64,000 nt of DNA, taken from Terriglobia bacterium (GTDB taxonomy: Bacteria > Acidobacteriota > Terriglobia > Acidiferrales > UBA7541). Below, piece by piece: positions 1 through 9,983 of the stretch (positions are counted from its first letter, which is position 1; each line of letters begins with the position of its first letter). Under the pieces are notes generated by a model, which saw only the letters and a program-made list of their open reading frames with translations, searched no databases and was not told the DNA's origin. The DNA lies in contig JAIQFG010000038.1 of NCBI GenBank assembly GCA_020073375.1, forward strand, positions 1 through 64,000. Direction: 5' to 3'. The translations under genes and the position numbers were made by a program.

Positions 1-1341
1 TACATTGACCGGCACATCGTGCACGACATCAGCGCGCAGGCCTTCGCCGGCATCGCCGCGGCAAACCGAAAAGTGCGCCGCCCGGACCTCACGCTTGCGG
101 TGGTGGACCACGCCGTACCCACAACGCACCGCGATCTTCCCATCGTCGACCCGCACGCGAATGTGTTGCTCGACACCGTGGCCCGGAACTGCAAGCAATG
201 GGGCATCCGCCTGTTCGATTTGAAGAGCCAGTTTCAGGGAATCGTCCACATCATCGGACCGGAACTTGGGTTCACGCAGCCGGGCCTCACGGTTGCCTGC
301 GGCGACAGCCATACGTCGACGCAAGGAGCCGTCGGCGCGCTTCCGTTTGGTTTCGGCGTCAGCGAGGTCGAGCATATTCTGGCGACGCAATGCCTCTGGC
401 GGAAAAAATCGAAACCGATGCTGGTGCGGATTGAGGGACGCAGGGCAAAGGGAGTTACGGCGAAGGATTTTATTCTTGCCGTGATCGGAAAGATTGGCAT
501 CGCCGGCGGCGTGGGCCACGTGATCGAGTACGGCGGGCAGGCCGTTCGCGATCTTTCGGTCGAAGGCCGCATGACCATCTGCAACATGTCCATCGAAGCG
601 GGCGCGATTTCCGGCCTGGTCGCTCCGGACGAAAGAACCGTTTCGTATCTTGAGGGCCGGCCGTTCTCGCCCCACGGCAAGCAATTCGAGGATGCCGTCG
701 CGAGCTGGCGCGATCTGATTTCCGATCCCGGCGCTTCGTTTAATAAGGTTGTCGACCTCGATGCCCCGGCCATCGCGCCTCAAGTCACCTGGGGCACGAA
801 CCCGGGAATGGTTGCCGATGTGAGCGGAAGAGTCCCCGACCCGGGCACCTACGCCGACCCGCAGGATACCCAGGCCGTCGAGCGCGCGATCGAGTACATG
901 GGGCTCCGGCCAGGCATGGCGATCGAGGATATTCCCATCGATCACGTTTTCATCGGGTCGTGCGCGAACGCGCGAATCGAGGATTTGCGCGTGGCGGCCA
1001 GCGTGGTTGAGGGCAAGAAGATTTCCCCGCGCATCAAGCAGGCCATGGTGGTGCCCGGCTCGATGGTCGTGAAGGCGCAGGCGGAGAGCGAAGGCTTGGA
1101 TAAGATTTTCAAGGGCGCGGGTTTCGAGTGGCATGACGCGGGCTGCAGCATGTGCGTGGGAATGAACGGCGAACTGGTTCCCAGCGGCGGGCGTTGCGCC
1201 AGCACCTCGAACCGGAATTTCGAGGGGCGCCAGGGCAAAGGCGCGCGAACGCATCTGGTCAGCCCGATGATGGCAGCGGCGGCGGCTGTTGCCGGACATT
1301 TCGTGGACACGCGGGGACTGGATTTGCCGGACGCGGAATAA
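1..1341 (+). CDS. leuC: 3-isopropylmalate dehydratase large subunit (5' end cut by window edge)
   Basis: LeuC isomerises 2-isopropylmalate to 3-isopropylmalate in leucine biosynthesis, as a heterodimer with LeuD, in the cytoplasm. The frame is open from base 1 (YIDRHIVHD, a typical LeuC N-terminal stretch), so only a short N-terminal piece is missing; 446 residues are visible. The three [4Fe-4S] cysteines are at visible residues 321 ([10 protein letters not shown]) and 382/385 (AGCSMC). The substrate-loop signature [17 protein letters not shown] is also present. leuD follows after 63 bases, which supports the call. Aconitase-type paralogues (e.g. homoaconitase) are the only realistic alternative. 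Confidence 0.96.
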   Translation, partial: YIDRHIVHDISAQAFAGIAAANRKVRRPDLTLAVVDHAVPTTHRDLPIVDPHANVLLDTVARNCKQWGIRLFDLKSQFQGIVHIIGPELGFTQPGLTVACGDSHTSTQGAVGALPFGFGVSEVEHILATQCLWRKKSKPMLVRIEGRRAKGVTAKDFILAVIGKIGIAGGVGHVIEYGGQAVRDLSVEGRMTICNMSIEAGAISGLVAPDERTVSYLEGRPFSPHGKQFEDAVASWRDLISDPGASFNKVVDLDAPAIAPQVTWGTNPGMVADVSGRVPDPGTYADPQDTQAVERAIEYMGLRPGMAIEDIPIDHVFIGSCANARIEDLRVAASVVEGKKISPRIKQAMVVPGSMVVKAQAESEGLDKIFKGAGFEWHDAGCSMCVGMNGELVPSGGRCASTSNRNFEGRQGKGARTHLVSPMMAAAAAVAGHFVDTRGLDLPDAE

Positions 1342-1404
1342 TGCTTGCCGCGCCTTCCCGGGCGGCAGAGCGGGAAACAGATTAACCTCCAAGGAGGCAA
1401 ACCG

Positions 1405-2055
1405 TTGGAACCGTTTCGGAAACATACTGGCCTGGTGGTGCCGTTTGACAAGATCAATGTCGATACGGACCAGATTGTGCCGAAGCAATTTCTTACCTGG
1501 TCTACCAAGGACGGCTACGGCCGGGTGCTTTTTTACGATTGGCGATACCTTGAGGGCGAGAAACCGAATCCCGATTTCGTCCTCAACCAGGAACGGTATC
1601 GCGGCGCCAGCGTACTGCTCTGTCGTCCGAATTTCGGCTGTGGCTCCAGCCGTGAGCACGCCGCCTGGGCCCTGCTCGGCTTCGGTTTTCACGTTCTGAT
1701 TGGATCGAGCTACGCGGATATTTTCTACGCGAACTGTTTCAAGAACCGTGTTCTGCCCGTGAAGCTGGAGCAGGAGCAAGTGGACGAATTTTTCCGGCGC
1801 GCGGAGCAGATTGTGGGCTATCAGCTGGAAGTTGACCTGGAGGCTCAGACGATCACGGAGTTGAATTCGGCCGGGATGCGGGGAAGAACCATTCGGTTTG
1901 ACATCGACCGCTTTCGCCGCGATTGCATGCTGCGAGGCGTGGACGATATCGGACTGGCGCTGGAGTTTGAAGGCAAGATCAGCGAGTACGAGGGAAAGCA
2001 TCATCCGGCCGCGCCACTGAATGGCCCGCTAACGGTTCCGCTCACCCACAGCTGA
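1405..2055 (+). CDS. leuD: 3-isopropylmalate dehydratase small subunit
   Basis: This is the swivel-domain partner of LeuC, 216 aa. I chose the TTG at 1405 because a perfect AAGGAGG lies at 1391-1397, 7 bases upstream, and translation from there gives MEPFRKHTGLVVPFDKINVD, the usual LeuD N-terminus. An in-frame start at 1345 would add 20 residues unlike the family. The conserved NFGCGSSREHAAWAL motif and the DTDQIVPKQFL segment are present. It forms an operon with leuC, and no terminator is visible between them. Confidence 0.96.
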   Translation: MEPFRKHTGLVVPFDKINVDTDQIVPKQFLTWSTKDGYGRVLFYDWRYLEGEKPNPDFVLNQERYRGASVLLCRPNFGCGSSREHAAWALLGFGFHVLIGSSYADIFYANCFKNRVLPVKLEQEQVDEFFRRAEQIVGYQLEVDLEAQTITELNSAGMRGRTIRFDIDRFRRDCMLRGVDDIGLALEFEGKISEYEGKHHPAAPLNGPLTVPLTHS

Positions 2056-2161
2056 ATGAGCTTGAGCGAGTCGCTACAGTTAAGAAAATTTCCGCCCTAT
2101 TCGCATCCGGGGCGCGGCAAAAAATCGCAGTGACCCTCTATCGAGGAGACTGGAGAAAGAA

Positions 2162-2929
2162 TTGAAATTACTGAAGATTGCGGCCATTTTCTTTTTGATG
2201 GGACTTCCCGTGTTCGCGGAACCCGCGCCCGAAGCGCAAGTGTTTCAGACCAGCGCCGGCCCGGTAAAAATCACCCCGATGATTCACGCGAGCACGCTGA
2301 TCCAGGCCGGTGACAAGGTGATTTACGTTGATCCGGCAAGGCTGCCGAGCACCGCCGGCCTCGCGCCCGCGGATTTCATTTTGATTTCCGATATTCATGG
2401 GGACCATATGGATCCGGCGGCGCTGGCCGCACTGAGCAAGGATTCGACCGTGATTTATGCGCCGCCTGCCGTGCAGACCACTGTGACCAAGGCCGTGACG
2501 ATCGCAAACGGCGAGACCAAGAAGTGGGACAAGTGGACGATTGAAGCCATCCCCATGTACAACATCACGCGCGGGCCCGAACCCGGCAAGTTCTATCACG
2601 ACAAAGGGCGCGGCAACGGATACATCCTCACTTACGGCGACAAGCGTTTTTATTTTTCCGGAGACACTGAAGCCATTCCCGAAATGCTCGCGCTCAAGAA
2701 CATTGACGTCGCCTTCATCTGCATGAATCTGCCGAATACCATGTCTCCCGAGGAAGCCGCGGACGCGGTCAAGGCGTTCCGGCCGAAAATCGCGATTCCG
2801 TACCACTATCGCTCCTCGAAGCAGAATTCGGACGTGGCCATTTTTCAAAAAGCGCTGGAGGGCACCGGCATCGAGGTGCGGCTTCTGGATTGGTATCCTC
2901 AGGCTCCGCAAACAGCAGCAGGTAAATAA
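2162..2929 (+). CDS. Secreted MBL-fold metal-dependent hydrolase
   Basis: A 255-aa protein with a signal peptide (KLLKIAAIFFLMGLPVFAEP) and a metallo-beta-lactamase fold of the UlaG/YtnP-like type. The metal motif reads SDIHGDHMD, so the first histidine of canonical HxHxDH is Asp, a variant seen in some MBL proteins. A second motif, FYFSGDTEAIPEM, and a C-terminal PYHYRSS supply the remaining ligands. The start is TTG at 2162 after a GGAG-rich stretch (2139-2155). It probably acts in the periplasm; the substrate is unknown. It precedes a secreted propeller gene on the same strand. Confidence 0.8.
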   Translation: MKLLKIAAIFFLMGLPVFAEPAPEAQVFQTSAGPVKITPMIHASTLIQAGDKVIYVDPARLPSTAGLAPADFILISDIHGDHMDPAALAALSKDSTVIYAPPAVQTTVTKAVTIANGETKKWDKWTIEAIPMYNITRGPEPGKFYHDKGRGNGYILTYGDKRFYFSGDTEAIPEMLALKNIDVAFICMNLPNTMSPEEAADAVKAFRPKIAIPYHYRSSKQNSDVAIFQKALEGTGIEVRLLDWYPQAPQTAAGK

Positions 2930-2986
2930 CGCCGGGCTTCTCGGGCTGAGGCTCCGTTGATTTGTGCGAACGAGGAGGCGGGTTCG

Positions 2987-4786
2987 ATGAACTGCAGGAA
3001 TCGAAATCCCAGGATCTCATTCAAATTCTTTTGCGGTGCAATCGCGCTTGCTTCGCTGTTCTTCAGCGGTGTCGAAGCGCGGACGCAATACCCGCTGGAA
3101 TTTCCGGCGAAATCCCAAGTGTCCAAGGACGGCACGGCGCTGCTACTGGAGGATTACGCGAATGCGCCGCTCTCGAGCCTGCGCGGAGACGGCCCCTATC
3201 CATCTCCGATCGATTTCCACGAAGTGCTCGGTCGCTTGAACACGCTGGTGTCGGAGCCGCCGAATGCTCCAGGTTTCGCGTCGCGCTTTTTTGTCAACGA
3301 CTTAAACGGTGTCCTGTATATTCTCGATAAGAAGACCAAGAAATTCTTCCCGTATATTGATTTCCCCCGTGTTTTTCCGAGGATGGATACGGAACGCTTC
3401 GCGTCGGGAATTGTGACCGTTATTTTCGATCCCGCGTACGCGAAAAACGGCAAGTTTTATACGGTGCACACGGAAAGCCCCGAGAGGGCAAGCACCGGCA
3501 TGCCGACGAACGCGAGTATGCCGGGTTTGAATCTCACCGGCTACACCACTACGCCCCTGGTCAAACCGCCCGCGGGTGAAGTGCCCAACGAATCGGTGCT
3601 TGTGGAGTGGACCGACACGAACATTAAGAACGCCACGTTTGAGGGCAGGGCTCGCGAAATCCTTCGCGTCGGCTTCAGTTTCGACGTGCACCAGATGGGC
3701 GACTTGCTCTTCAACCCGCTCGCCAAACCCGGGGACAACGATTACGGAAATTTATACGTTTCGATGGGCGATGGCGGCGGGGGAGAAACGGCCGGGATCA
3801 CGCACACTTTCCCGCAGCAGCTCAACGCCCTGCAGGGGAAAATTCTCCGGATTACGCCGGACATCAGCTTGCGACCCAAGGACATGCTCAGCGCGAACGG
3901 CCGCTACCGGATTCCCAGCACGGGGCCCGATCCCAATCCATTTCTGTCCACGCCGGGCGCGCGGCCCGAAATAATTGCCTACGGATTCCGCAACCCGCAC
4001 CGCATGACCTGGGACGCGGTCACGAACACTCTTCTGGTGAACGACATTGGCCTGCATTCCTGGGAAGAGGTCAACATCATTACCAAGGGCGGGAATTACG
4101 GTTGGGCGGAGCGCGAAGGCAACGAAGTCGTGAATATCGCGCGCAGCGACAAGACGGGAAGCCAGCTGGATCCCAGAATTCCTTTTCCGGATCCGGACGT
4201 GTTGACCGATGTCGGCATAGAGAAGCCGGTCGCTCCTATTTATCCTGTGGCTTTGTACAGTCACATCGAGGGCGATGCCATGGGCAGCGGATTTGTGTAC
4301 CGCGGCAAGCTGATGCCTCAGATGGTCGGAAAATACCTGTTCACGGATATCAGCACGGGCCGCATGTTTTACACGGACCTGGCGGACATGATCGCCACGA
4401 ACCGGGTGCGCGGAAAACAGGCGCCCATCCACGAAATTCAGATCATGTACAAGAGCCCGTACGATGCGTCCCTGAAAGCCCCGGAAAAGCGGCGCATGTA
4501 TGACATCGTGAAGGATGCGTTCGCGCATAAGGACGGCCTTCCGAATCCCAATACCGTCCTGCCCGAAGGTTCCAGGACCACCGGCGGATGGCGCGGCAAG
4601 ATATTCATGCCGGCCAAGCCCGATCCCTACGGCGTCATGTATGGCGGCGGCCGCGCGGATGTGCGCCTCTCCATGGGCGGAGATGGCGAACTCTATGTGC
4701 TCAGCAAGAGCGACGGAATGATCCGGAAGTTGACAGCGGTTGTTACTCCGCCACCTGCCGCTGCCAAGGAAGCCGCGGCGCGATGA
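2987..4786 (+). CDS. Secreted PQQ-type sugar dehydrogenase-like beta-propeller protein
   Basis: A 599-aa exported protein of the glucose/sorbosone dehydrogenase (soluble PQQ glucose dehydrogenase-like) family. I prefer ATG 2987 over an upstream in-frame TTG (2957) because GAGGAGG lies at 2972-2978 and the product then begins with a signal peptide (FKFFCGAIALASLFFSGVEA). Family landmarks: a histidine followed by QMGDLLFNP, NDYGNLYVSMGDGGGG, LNALQGKILRI, YGFRNPHRMTWD and NYGWAEREGN. These match the PQQ/Ca-binding propeller of aldose dehydrogenases, but the family also holds non-enzymatic members. Its proximity to the haem-containing propeller at 4915 suggests a possible electron acceptor, which is inference. 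Confidence 0.8.
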   Translation: MNCRNRNPRISFKFFCGAIALASLFFSGVEARTQYPLEFPAKSQVSKDGTALLLEDYANAPLSSLRGDGPYPSPIDFHEVLGRLNTLVSEPPNAPGFASRFFVNDLNGVLYILDKKTKKFFPYIDFPRVFPRMDTERFASGIVTVIFDPAYAKNGKFYTVHTESPERASTGMPTNASMPGLNLTGYTTTPLVKPPAGEVPNESVLVEWTDTNIKNATFEGRAREILRVGFSFDVHQMGDLLFNPLAKPGDNDYGNLYVSMGDGGGGETAGITHTFPQQLNALQGKILRITPDISLRPKDMLSANGRYRIPSTGPDPNPFLSTPGARPEIIAYGFRNPHRMTWDAVTNTLLVNDIGLHSWEEVNIITKGGNYGWAEREGNEVVNIARSDKTGSQLDPRIPFPDPDVLTDVGIEKPVAPIYPVALYSHIEGDAMGSGFVYRGKLMPQMVGKYLFTDISTGRMFYTDLADMIATNRVRGKQAPIHEIQIMYKSPYDASLKAPEKRRMYDIVKDAFAHKDGLPNPNTVLPEGSRTTGGWRGKIFMPAKPDPYGVMYGGGRADVRLSMGGDGELYVLSKSDGMIRKLTAVVTPPPAAAKEAAAR

Positions 4787-4914
4787 TCGGTAAGGCGTTC
4801 GCGGCACAAAGACAAAATCGAAATTGACCGTCCGGAGGGTCCACTGCGGGTGTGACCAATGCAAGCCCTCCGACTTGAAAGTACGTTGGTAAGGTCTGAG
4901 AGGAAGTCGCTGAA

Positions 4915-6579
4915 ATGTCCAGGACGAATGTCCATTCGCGAATGTGCGCTGGAGCGATTGCAGTCTTGTTTTTCGCGCTCTCCGCGTTCAGCCAATCTTC
5001 CATGTCATTGACGGGCGCGGTGAGCTCTGACGCCGAAGGGGCGATGGAAGGCGTCCTGGTGAAAGCGAAGCAAGTGGGGAGCACCATTACCGTGACCGTG
5101 GTGAGCGACGAACACGGCCGCTACGCTTTTCCCGCGGACAAACTGAAGCCCGGCCAATATGTTCTTACCGTCAGGGCCACGGGCTATGACACTGCCCCGG
5201 CGAATGTGACGCTTGGCACCGGCGCGGCGACCGCCGATCTGAAACTCAGCAAAGTGGATACATTCGCCCATGCCAACCAGCTTATGGTCGCGGAGTGGCA
5301 AAACAGCGTGCCCTCGCTTGGCGCGTGCGGAGGCTGCCACAACCTCAGCTATGTCCTGAAGAGCACGTATGACGTCGACATGTGGAAGCAGACTCTGGTG
5401 CGCATGAGAAATTATGAACCTGGGGCTTCCTTCAGCTATCCCTTCCTGCTTCCGGAGCGCCTGGGGGCGCGCCCCGCGGACCAGGATTTCGCGACGTACC
5501 TTGCGTCCATCAATTTGAGCGCGAAGCGGATGTGGGACTTTGAACTGAAATCATTTCCCAGGCCCAAGGGGAAGGCCACAAAAGTTCTGATCACGGAGTA
5601 TGACCTGCCTCGATTCGACGCGGAGCCTCACGACGCGGTCATGGATGCCGACGGAATGATCTGGTACAGCGATTTCACCCTGCCGATTTTAGGGCGATTG
5701 GATCCTCGCACCGGAGAAACCAAGGAGTGGGATCTGCCGGAGATGCGTCCCGGCTTTCCCCCAGGCTCACTCGATCTTGCCATCGCTCCCGACGGCAATC
5801 CCTGGATCGCCAGAAAATTTCAGGCGGGCGTGGCGACGCTGGATAAAAAGACGGGCAAGATCACGTCTTACAGCATTCCAAAAAAAGACATCAATACTTA
5901 CTCGCGAACGACCTATCTCGCCGTGGGCCCCGACGGCACCGTGTGGATTTCTGACACGGAAGACCGCATGATGTACGTGTTGAATCCGAAGACGGGAAAA
6001 ATGACCGGGCATGAAACGTACCCTGGTTTCAAATGGGATTACTCGCAGGGACGGCTCGGCATCGGCCCCAAAGGCGAGAAAGAGAATCACTTGTCGTTCG
6101 GCGTGGCCGTGAATTCCAAGGGAATCGGATATTGGGCAGACTCGGCCAATCGCCTGATCGGGGGAATGGATCCCGCCAGCGGGAAAATCAAAATGTATAT
6201 GATTCCCACTGCAAATTCCGATCCGGCCCGGGTGTTCGTCACTCCGGATGACAAGGTTTGGTTCGGCGAACGCAATCCTTCCGCCCAGAAAATCGGCGTG
6301 CTGGACGTGAAAACCGGGCAATTCAAGGAATGGGACGACCGTCCGGTCGATCCGTACGGAATTGTGGTCGATAAGTCGGGGCACGTCTGGACCGGAGGCA
6401 CCCCCACCGACTTTGTTACCCGGCTGGATCCGTCCACAGGAGAATCGGTGCGCTACCTTCTGCCCACGGTGAACGCGAGCGTGCAACGGGCGGATGCGAA
6501 TAACTTCACGAACCCGCCGAGCATGGTGCTGGGCGAAACCCACGGAGCAAAAATCGCGCTCGTGCAACCATTGGAGTAG
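4915..6579 (+). CDS. Exported CarboxypepD_reg + cytochrome c-like + virginiamycin-B-lyase-like propeller fusion (paralogue 1)
   Basis: A 554-aa protein. Order: signal peptide (1-28), carboxypeptidase-regulatory/Cna-B-like beta-sandwich (about 31-95), a short helical segment with one haem-c motif CGGCH at 138-142, then a Vgb/streptogramin-lyase-like propeller from about 200 to the end. The propeller repeats carry phrases such as DGMIWYSDF, DGNPWIARKF, DGTVWISDTE and DDKVWFGERN. The beta-lyase activity of true Vgb is not implied; the haem site points to electron transfer or sensing. Two paralogues of the same layout lie at 21989 and 27674. GAGAGGAAG upstream supports ATG 4915. Confidence 0.8.
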   Translation: MSRTNVHSRMCAGAIAVLFFALSAFSQSSMSLTGAVSSDAEGAMEGVLVKAKQVGSTITVTVVSDEHGRYAFPADKLKPGQYVLTVRATGYDTAPANVTLGTGAATADLKLSKVDTFAHANQLMVAEWQNSVPSLGACGGCHNLSYVLKSTYDVDMWKQTLVRMRNYEPGASFSYPFLLPERLGARPADQDFATYLASINLSAKRMWDFELKSFPRPKGKATKVLITEYDLPRFDAEPHDAVMDADGMIWYSDFTLPILGRLDPRTGETKEWDLPEMRPGFPPGSLDLAIAPDGNPWIARKFQAGVATLDKKTGKITSYSIPKKDINTYSRTTYLAVGPDGTVWISDTEDRMMYVLNPKTGKMTGHETYPGFKWDYSQGRLGIGPKGEKENHLSFGVAVNSKGIGYWADSANRLIGGMDPASGKIKMYMIPTANSDPARVFVTPDDKVWFGERNPSAQKIGVLDVKTGQFKEWDDRPVDPYGIVVDKSGHVWTGGTPTDFVTRLDPSTGESVRYLLPTVNASVQRADANNFTNPPSMVLGETHGAKIALVQPLE

Positions 6580-6725
6580 TGGCCGCCTGCCGCAGTCTGA
6601 TACTGCCGGGATCGCGGAAATATAAGGAGAAGATTTAGCAGGGGAAGAGCTGCCGCGGGTTGGTCGCCCAGCGCCCGCGCGCAGAATGAGCGAACGCATA
6701 ATTTTGCTGGGCCAGTGAGGAACGC

Positions 6726-7700
6726 GTGAAAGTCGTCATCACCGATCATCGATTTCCGGACGTTCAGCAGGAGCAGCGAGCGGTCGAGCAAGCGGGCGGC
6801 ACGCTCGTGGTGGCGCAGACCACGGACGAGCAGCAGCTTGCGCAGGCATGCAGCGATGCCGACGCGGTGCTCAACGTGCGCGCCCAGGTTACGCGGCGTG
6901 TGATCGCCGCGATGCAGCGCTGCCGCATCATTGTGCGCTACGGAATCGGGGTGGACACGGTCGATATTCCCGCGGCCACCGAGCGCGGCATCATGGTCGC
7001 CAATGTTCCCGACTATTGCGTGGATGAAGTTTCCGATCACGCGCTAACGCTGCTGCTCACGCTCAGCCGCCAGATGAATGCGGCGATCTCGCTTGCCAGG
7101 GAAGACATCTGGACCATGTCAAAAATGCCGCCGCTGCACCGACTGCGGGGGCAGACGTGCGGCTTGCTCGGGTGCGGGAAGATCGGCTCGCTGCTGGCCG
7201 GAAAAGTCTCGGCACTGGGTATGCACGTGATTGTTTGCGATCCGTTTCTATCCGAGGATCGCGCCCGTGACATGGGTGCTGAACTTGTTTCCTTCGATGC
7301 GCTGCTTGAGCGCTCGGACTTCATTTCCTTGCACGCTCCGCTCAATGAGAAGACGAGGCATATTTTGGGCAAGCAGGCGTTTCCAAAAATGAAGAAGAAC
7401 GCTTCAATCATCAACACTGCGCGGGGAGGTCTGATTGACGAGGCTGCCCTGATCGACGCCCTTCGTGCGGGAGACATTGCAGGCGCCGGGCTCGACGTCC
7501 TTGAAAGCGAGACACAGGTGACGCCTGTGCGAAAGGCGCTTGTGACGCACCCCAAGGTGATTGTTACGCCCCACACGGCATGGCTCAGCACCGAAGCGCG
7601 CGTGACGTTGCAGGCCAAGGCCATCGAGCAGGCGCTTGCCTGCCTGAAGGGCGAAGTGCCGTACGGGTTGATTAATCACGAGGTTGTTAAGTCTAGATAA
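6726..7700 (+). CDS. D-isomer-specific 2-hydroxyacid dehydrogenase (CtBP/SerA-like)
   Basis: A 324-aa NAD-dependent 2-hydroxyacid dehydrogenase. The Rossmann motif LGCGKIGS is near residue 145, with the acidic ribose-binding Asp in VIVCDPF. Catalytic Arg is in INTARGGLIDE, Glu in DVLESE, and the catalytic His in TPHTAWLS. The N-terminal half resembles C-terminal-binding-protein-type dehydrogenases; no ACT domain is present, so biosynthetic SerA is unlikely. The start is GTG 6726 with GTGAGG just upstream. It lies 86 bases before the M24 gene on the same strand and may belong to the same catabolic set. Confidence 0.88.
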   Translation: MKVVITDHRFPDVQQEQRAVEQAGGTLVVAQTTDEQQLAQACSDADAVLNVRAQVTRRVIAAMQRCRIIVRYGIGVDTVDIPAATERGIMVANVPDYCVDEVSDHALTLLLTLSRQMNAAISLAREDIWTMSKMPPLHRLRGQTCGLLGCGKIGSLLAGKVSALGMHVIVCDPFLSEDRARDMGAELVSFDALLERSDFISLHAPLNEKTRHILGKQAFPKMKKNASIINTARGGLIDEAALIDALRAGDIAGAGLDVLESETQVTPVRKALVTHPKVIVTPHTAWLSTEARVTLQAKAIEQALACLKGEVPYGLINHEVVKSR

Positions 7701-7786
7701 GTAAGGACGAAACACTTGAATCAGTAATTCTGCAGTTTGCAATCGGCGTTACTACTGAGATCGAATTCTAAACCAAAGGATAAATC

Positions 7787-8995
7787 ATGTCGGACATAGG
7801 ACTCATACCAGTCGATTGGGAAGTGCGATTTGACCCGCAGCGGATGTTGCGGGAGCGTTTGCAGCGGGCCAAGGATGCGCTGAACAATTCCGATCTGGAC
7901 GCTCTGTTTGTATTCCGCACCGAAGACGCGCGCTACCTGATGGGTTACCGCCACCATCTGGGCCCCGCGTTCATCATGGGCAATGCCGTCACGGTGCTGG
8001 CCAGGGGCCACGATCCGATTCTCTGGACCATGGATTTCGAGCACTGCAAGCTGCGCATGCCGTGGCTATCGCCGGACCAGATCCGGCCGCGCGCCAATTT
8101 CCGCGAAAAAATCGGAATGAAGCGCTGGGCCGAGCAGGTGGAAGGCCTGATCGGATCGCTGGCGGGCAAGCGCGTGGGCATCGACATCTGGGACATCAAC
8201 ATGGAAAACGCCATCCGCGAAGTGTTTCCGAAGACGACGTTCGCCGACGGCTACCAGAGCGTGCTGATGCGCGCCAAGGAAATCAAGACGCAGGACGAAA
8301 TCCTGTGCCTGAAGATCGCCAACGCCATCACCGAGGCGGCGCTGGATCGCGCGCTGGAGAGGTTGCGCCCCGGCGTGAAGGAATGCGAACTGCTGGCCAC
8401 GGCGTGGGAAACGATGACGGCCATGGGCAGCGAATGGACGCAGTGCTCGAACATTGTGTGCTCGGGCCCGTACACGGCGCCGTACAGGCGATTCACTTCC
8501 GATCGCATAATCCGCAACGGCGACCTGGTGATCATCGACATCGGCGCGGGCTACAACGGATATTGGGGCGACCTGACGCGCACCTGGGTGTGCGGCAACG
8601 TGAAGCCCACGCCGGAAATGCGCGACCTGCATCAGAAATGTTATAACGCGCTGTTTAATGCGGGCAGCAAGATCCGTCCCGGGGCGACCAACGCGGAAGT
8701 TTTTGCGGCGGCCGATCCGTACGTGCTCGACAGCCTGGGCCACGGCTCGGGCGTGAACCCGTGGGAGGCGCCGTATTTCAGCCCGGCATCGAAGGACGCT
8801 CCGGTGGTGCTGAAAGAGGGCATGGCCTTCAACCTGGAACCGTATGCGGGCAAGCCGGGCATCGGCGGCATACGGCTGGAAAACGATCACATCGTCACCG
8901 CGACCGGCGTGGATATCTACACGACATACCCGTTCGACGAGCGGCTGGTGAACGAAGTGCATCTCCTCGACACGACCACGGGAAGGACGAGGTAA
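7787..8995 (+). CDS. M24 family metallopeptidase / Xaa-Pro dipeptidase-like (creatinase fold)
   Basis: A 402-aa cytosolic protein with an N-terminal creatinase-type domain (about 20-165) and a C-terminal pita-bread domain. The di-metal ligands are all visible: Asp in IDIGAGYNG and in GDLTRTW, His in GHGSGVNPWE, Glu in FNLEPYAGK and in RLENDHIV. Substrate is not determined; this family also contains DMSP lyases (DddP-like), creatinases and aminopeptidase P. The neighbours (2-hydroxyacid dehydrogenase, SDR) argue for a catabolic rather than housekeeping role, which is inference. AAGGATAAATC precedes the ATG. Confidence 0.85.
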   Translation: MSDIGLIPVDWEVRFDPQRMLRERLQRAKDALNNSDLDALFVFRTEDARYLMGYRHHLGPAFIMGNAVTVLARGHDPILWTMDFEHCKLRMPWLSPDQIRPRANFREKIGMKRWAEQVEGLIGSLAGKRVGIDIWDINMENAIREVFPKTTFADGYQSVLMRAKEIKTQDEILCLKIANAITEAALDRALERLRPGVKECELLATAWETMTAMGSEWTQCSNIVCSGPYTAPYRRFTSDRIIRNGDLVIIDIGAGYNGYWGDLTRTWVCGNVKPTPEMRDLHQKCYNALFNAGSKIRPGATNAEVFAAADPYVLDSLGHGSGVNPWEAPYFSPASKDAPVVLKEGMAFNLEPYAGKPGIGGIRLENDHIVTATGVDIYTTYPFDERLVNEVHLLDTTTGRTR

Positions 8996-9016
8996 TCTGC
9001 TCCTCGATTACGCACG

Positions 9017-9820
9017 ATGACTACGCCCAAACTTGCTTCCAGCGATCTGCCCTCGTTCCGGCTTGACGGCCGCCTGGCCGTCATCACCGGAGCGAGCCAG
9101 GGAATTGGGCGCACGTTCGCTCTGGCCTACGCGCAGGCCGGCGCGGAGCTCATTTTGGCGGGCCGAAATGCGGAACGGCTCGGCGAGGTGCGGCGCGCGA
9201 TTGAGGGCGCCGGCGGCCGGGCTCACACCATTGCCGCGGACCTGGGAACGATGGACGGCATTCGTTCGCTGGAACGCGATGCATTGAAAATTATCGACAG
9301 CAGCGACCGGCAGCTGATTCTGGTCAACAGCGCGGGATTTAATTTCACCAAAGTGGCGCTGGAAGTGACCGGGGAGGATTGGGATCAGGTGCTGAACGTG
9401 CACGCCAAAGCGACTTTTTTCTGCTCCCAATTCATGGGAAAACAGATGATCGCCCGGAAATACGGCAAGATCATCAGCCTGAGCTCCACCTGGTCGACGA
9501 GCACCGATTTGGGCAAGAGTATTTACGGCATCGCCAAGGCCGGAGTTTCCTACATGACCGCGGCGCTGTCAACGGAATGGGCGCCGCTCGGCGTGCGCGT
9601 CAACGCCATTGCGCCCACCACAACACTCACGGAAAATACAGGCAGGATCATGCGGGAAAATGAGGCGCGCGCGAAGCGTCTGCACGACCGCATCGTGATC
9701 GGACGGTTCGCCGAGCCCGAGGACCTTGTGGGTGCGGGCATCTTCCTTGCCAGCCCCGCTTCGGACTTCGTTACCGGCCACACGCTGTTCGTTGATGGCG
9801 GCTGGCACGCGGGCGGGTAG
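9017..9820 (+). CDS. SDR family oxidoreductase
   Basis: A 267-aa classical short-chain dehydrogenase/reductase, 21 bases downstream of the M24 gene. The cofactor motif GASQGIGR lies near residues 28-35, and VNSAGFN is the NAG-equivalent. The catalytic serine is in SLSSTWS and the YxxxK pair in IYGIAKAG. The C-terminus FVTGHTLFVDGGW is typical of the family. An Arg (AGRN) after beta-2 favours NADP. The substrate is unknown; it is probably a hydroxy/keto compound handled with the neighbouring 2-hydroxyacid dehydrogenase. Confidence 0.9.
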   Translation: MTTPKLASSDLPSFRLDGRLAVITGASQGIGRTFALAYAQAGAELILAGRNAERLGEVRRAIEGAGGRAHTIAADLGTMDGIRSLERDALKIIDSSDRQLILVNSAGFNFTKVALEVTGEDWDQVLNVHAKATFFCSQFMGKQMIARKYGKIISLSSTWSTSTDLGKSIYGIAKAGVSYMTAALSTEWAPLGVRVNAIAPTTTLTENTGRIMRENEARAKRLHDRIVIGRFAEPEDLVGAGIFLASPASDFVTGHTLFVDGGWHAGG

Positions 9821-9835
9821 GTCGGAAATTTTCTT

Positions 9836-9906
9836 GTGGCGCTGGCGTCTCACCGGCGTTTTTTGTTTCACTCAACGCAGGACCACCGGCGAGACGCCGG
9901 CGCCAC
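9836..9906. repeat. Interspersed palindrome, GTGGCGCCGGCGTCTC family
   Basis: Inverted repeat whose arms start gtggcgctggcgtctcaccg and end ccggcgagacgccggcgccac, separated by a T-rich loop. It sits between the convergent SDR gene and a YVTN gene, so it could also act as a bidirectional terminator. The same arm sequence recurs at 18561-18636 and, shortened, at 25462-25490. Confidence 0.8.
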
Positions 9907-9983
9907 GAAAAGCCTGCATTCCCGCTGAAATTCCGCAGCCGAAATTTCAAAATCGGGATGGTTGCAGGAACTTACCGCCCATC

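Noticed and set aside
1345-1404. Longer LeuD N-terminus from 1345
   Set aside because: AAGGAGG at 1391-1397 would then lie inside the coding region, and the extra residues do not fit LeuD.
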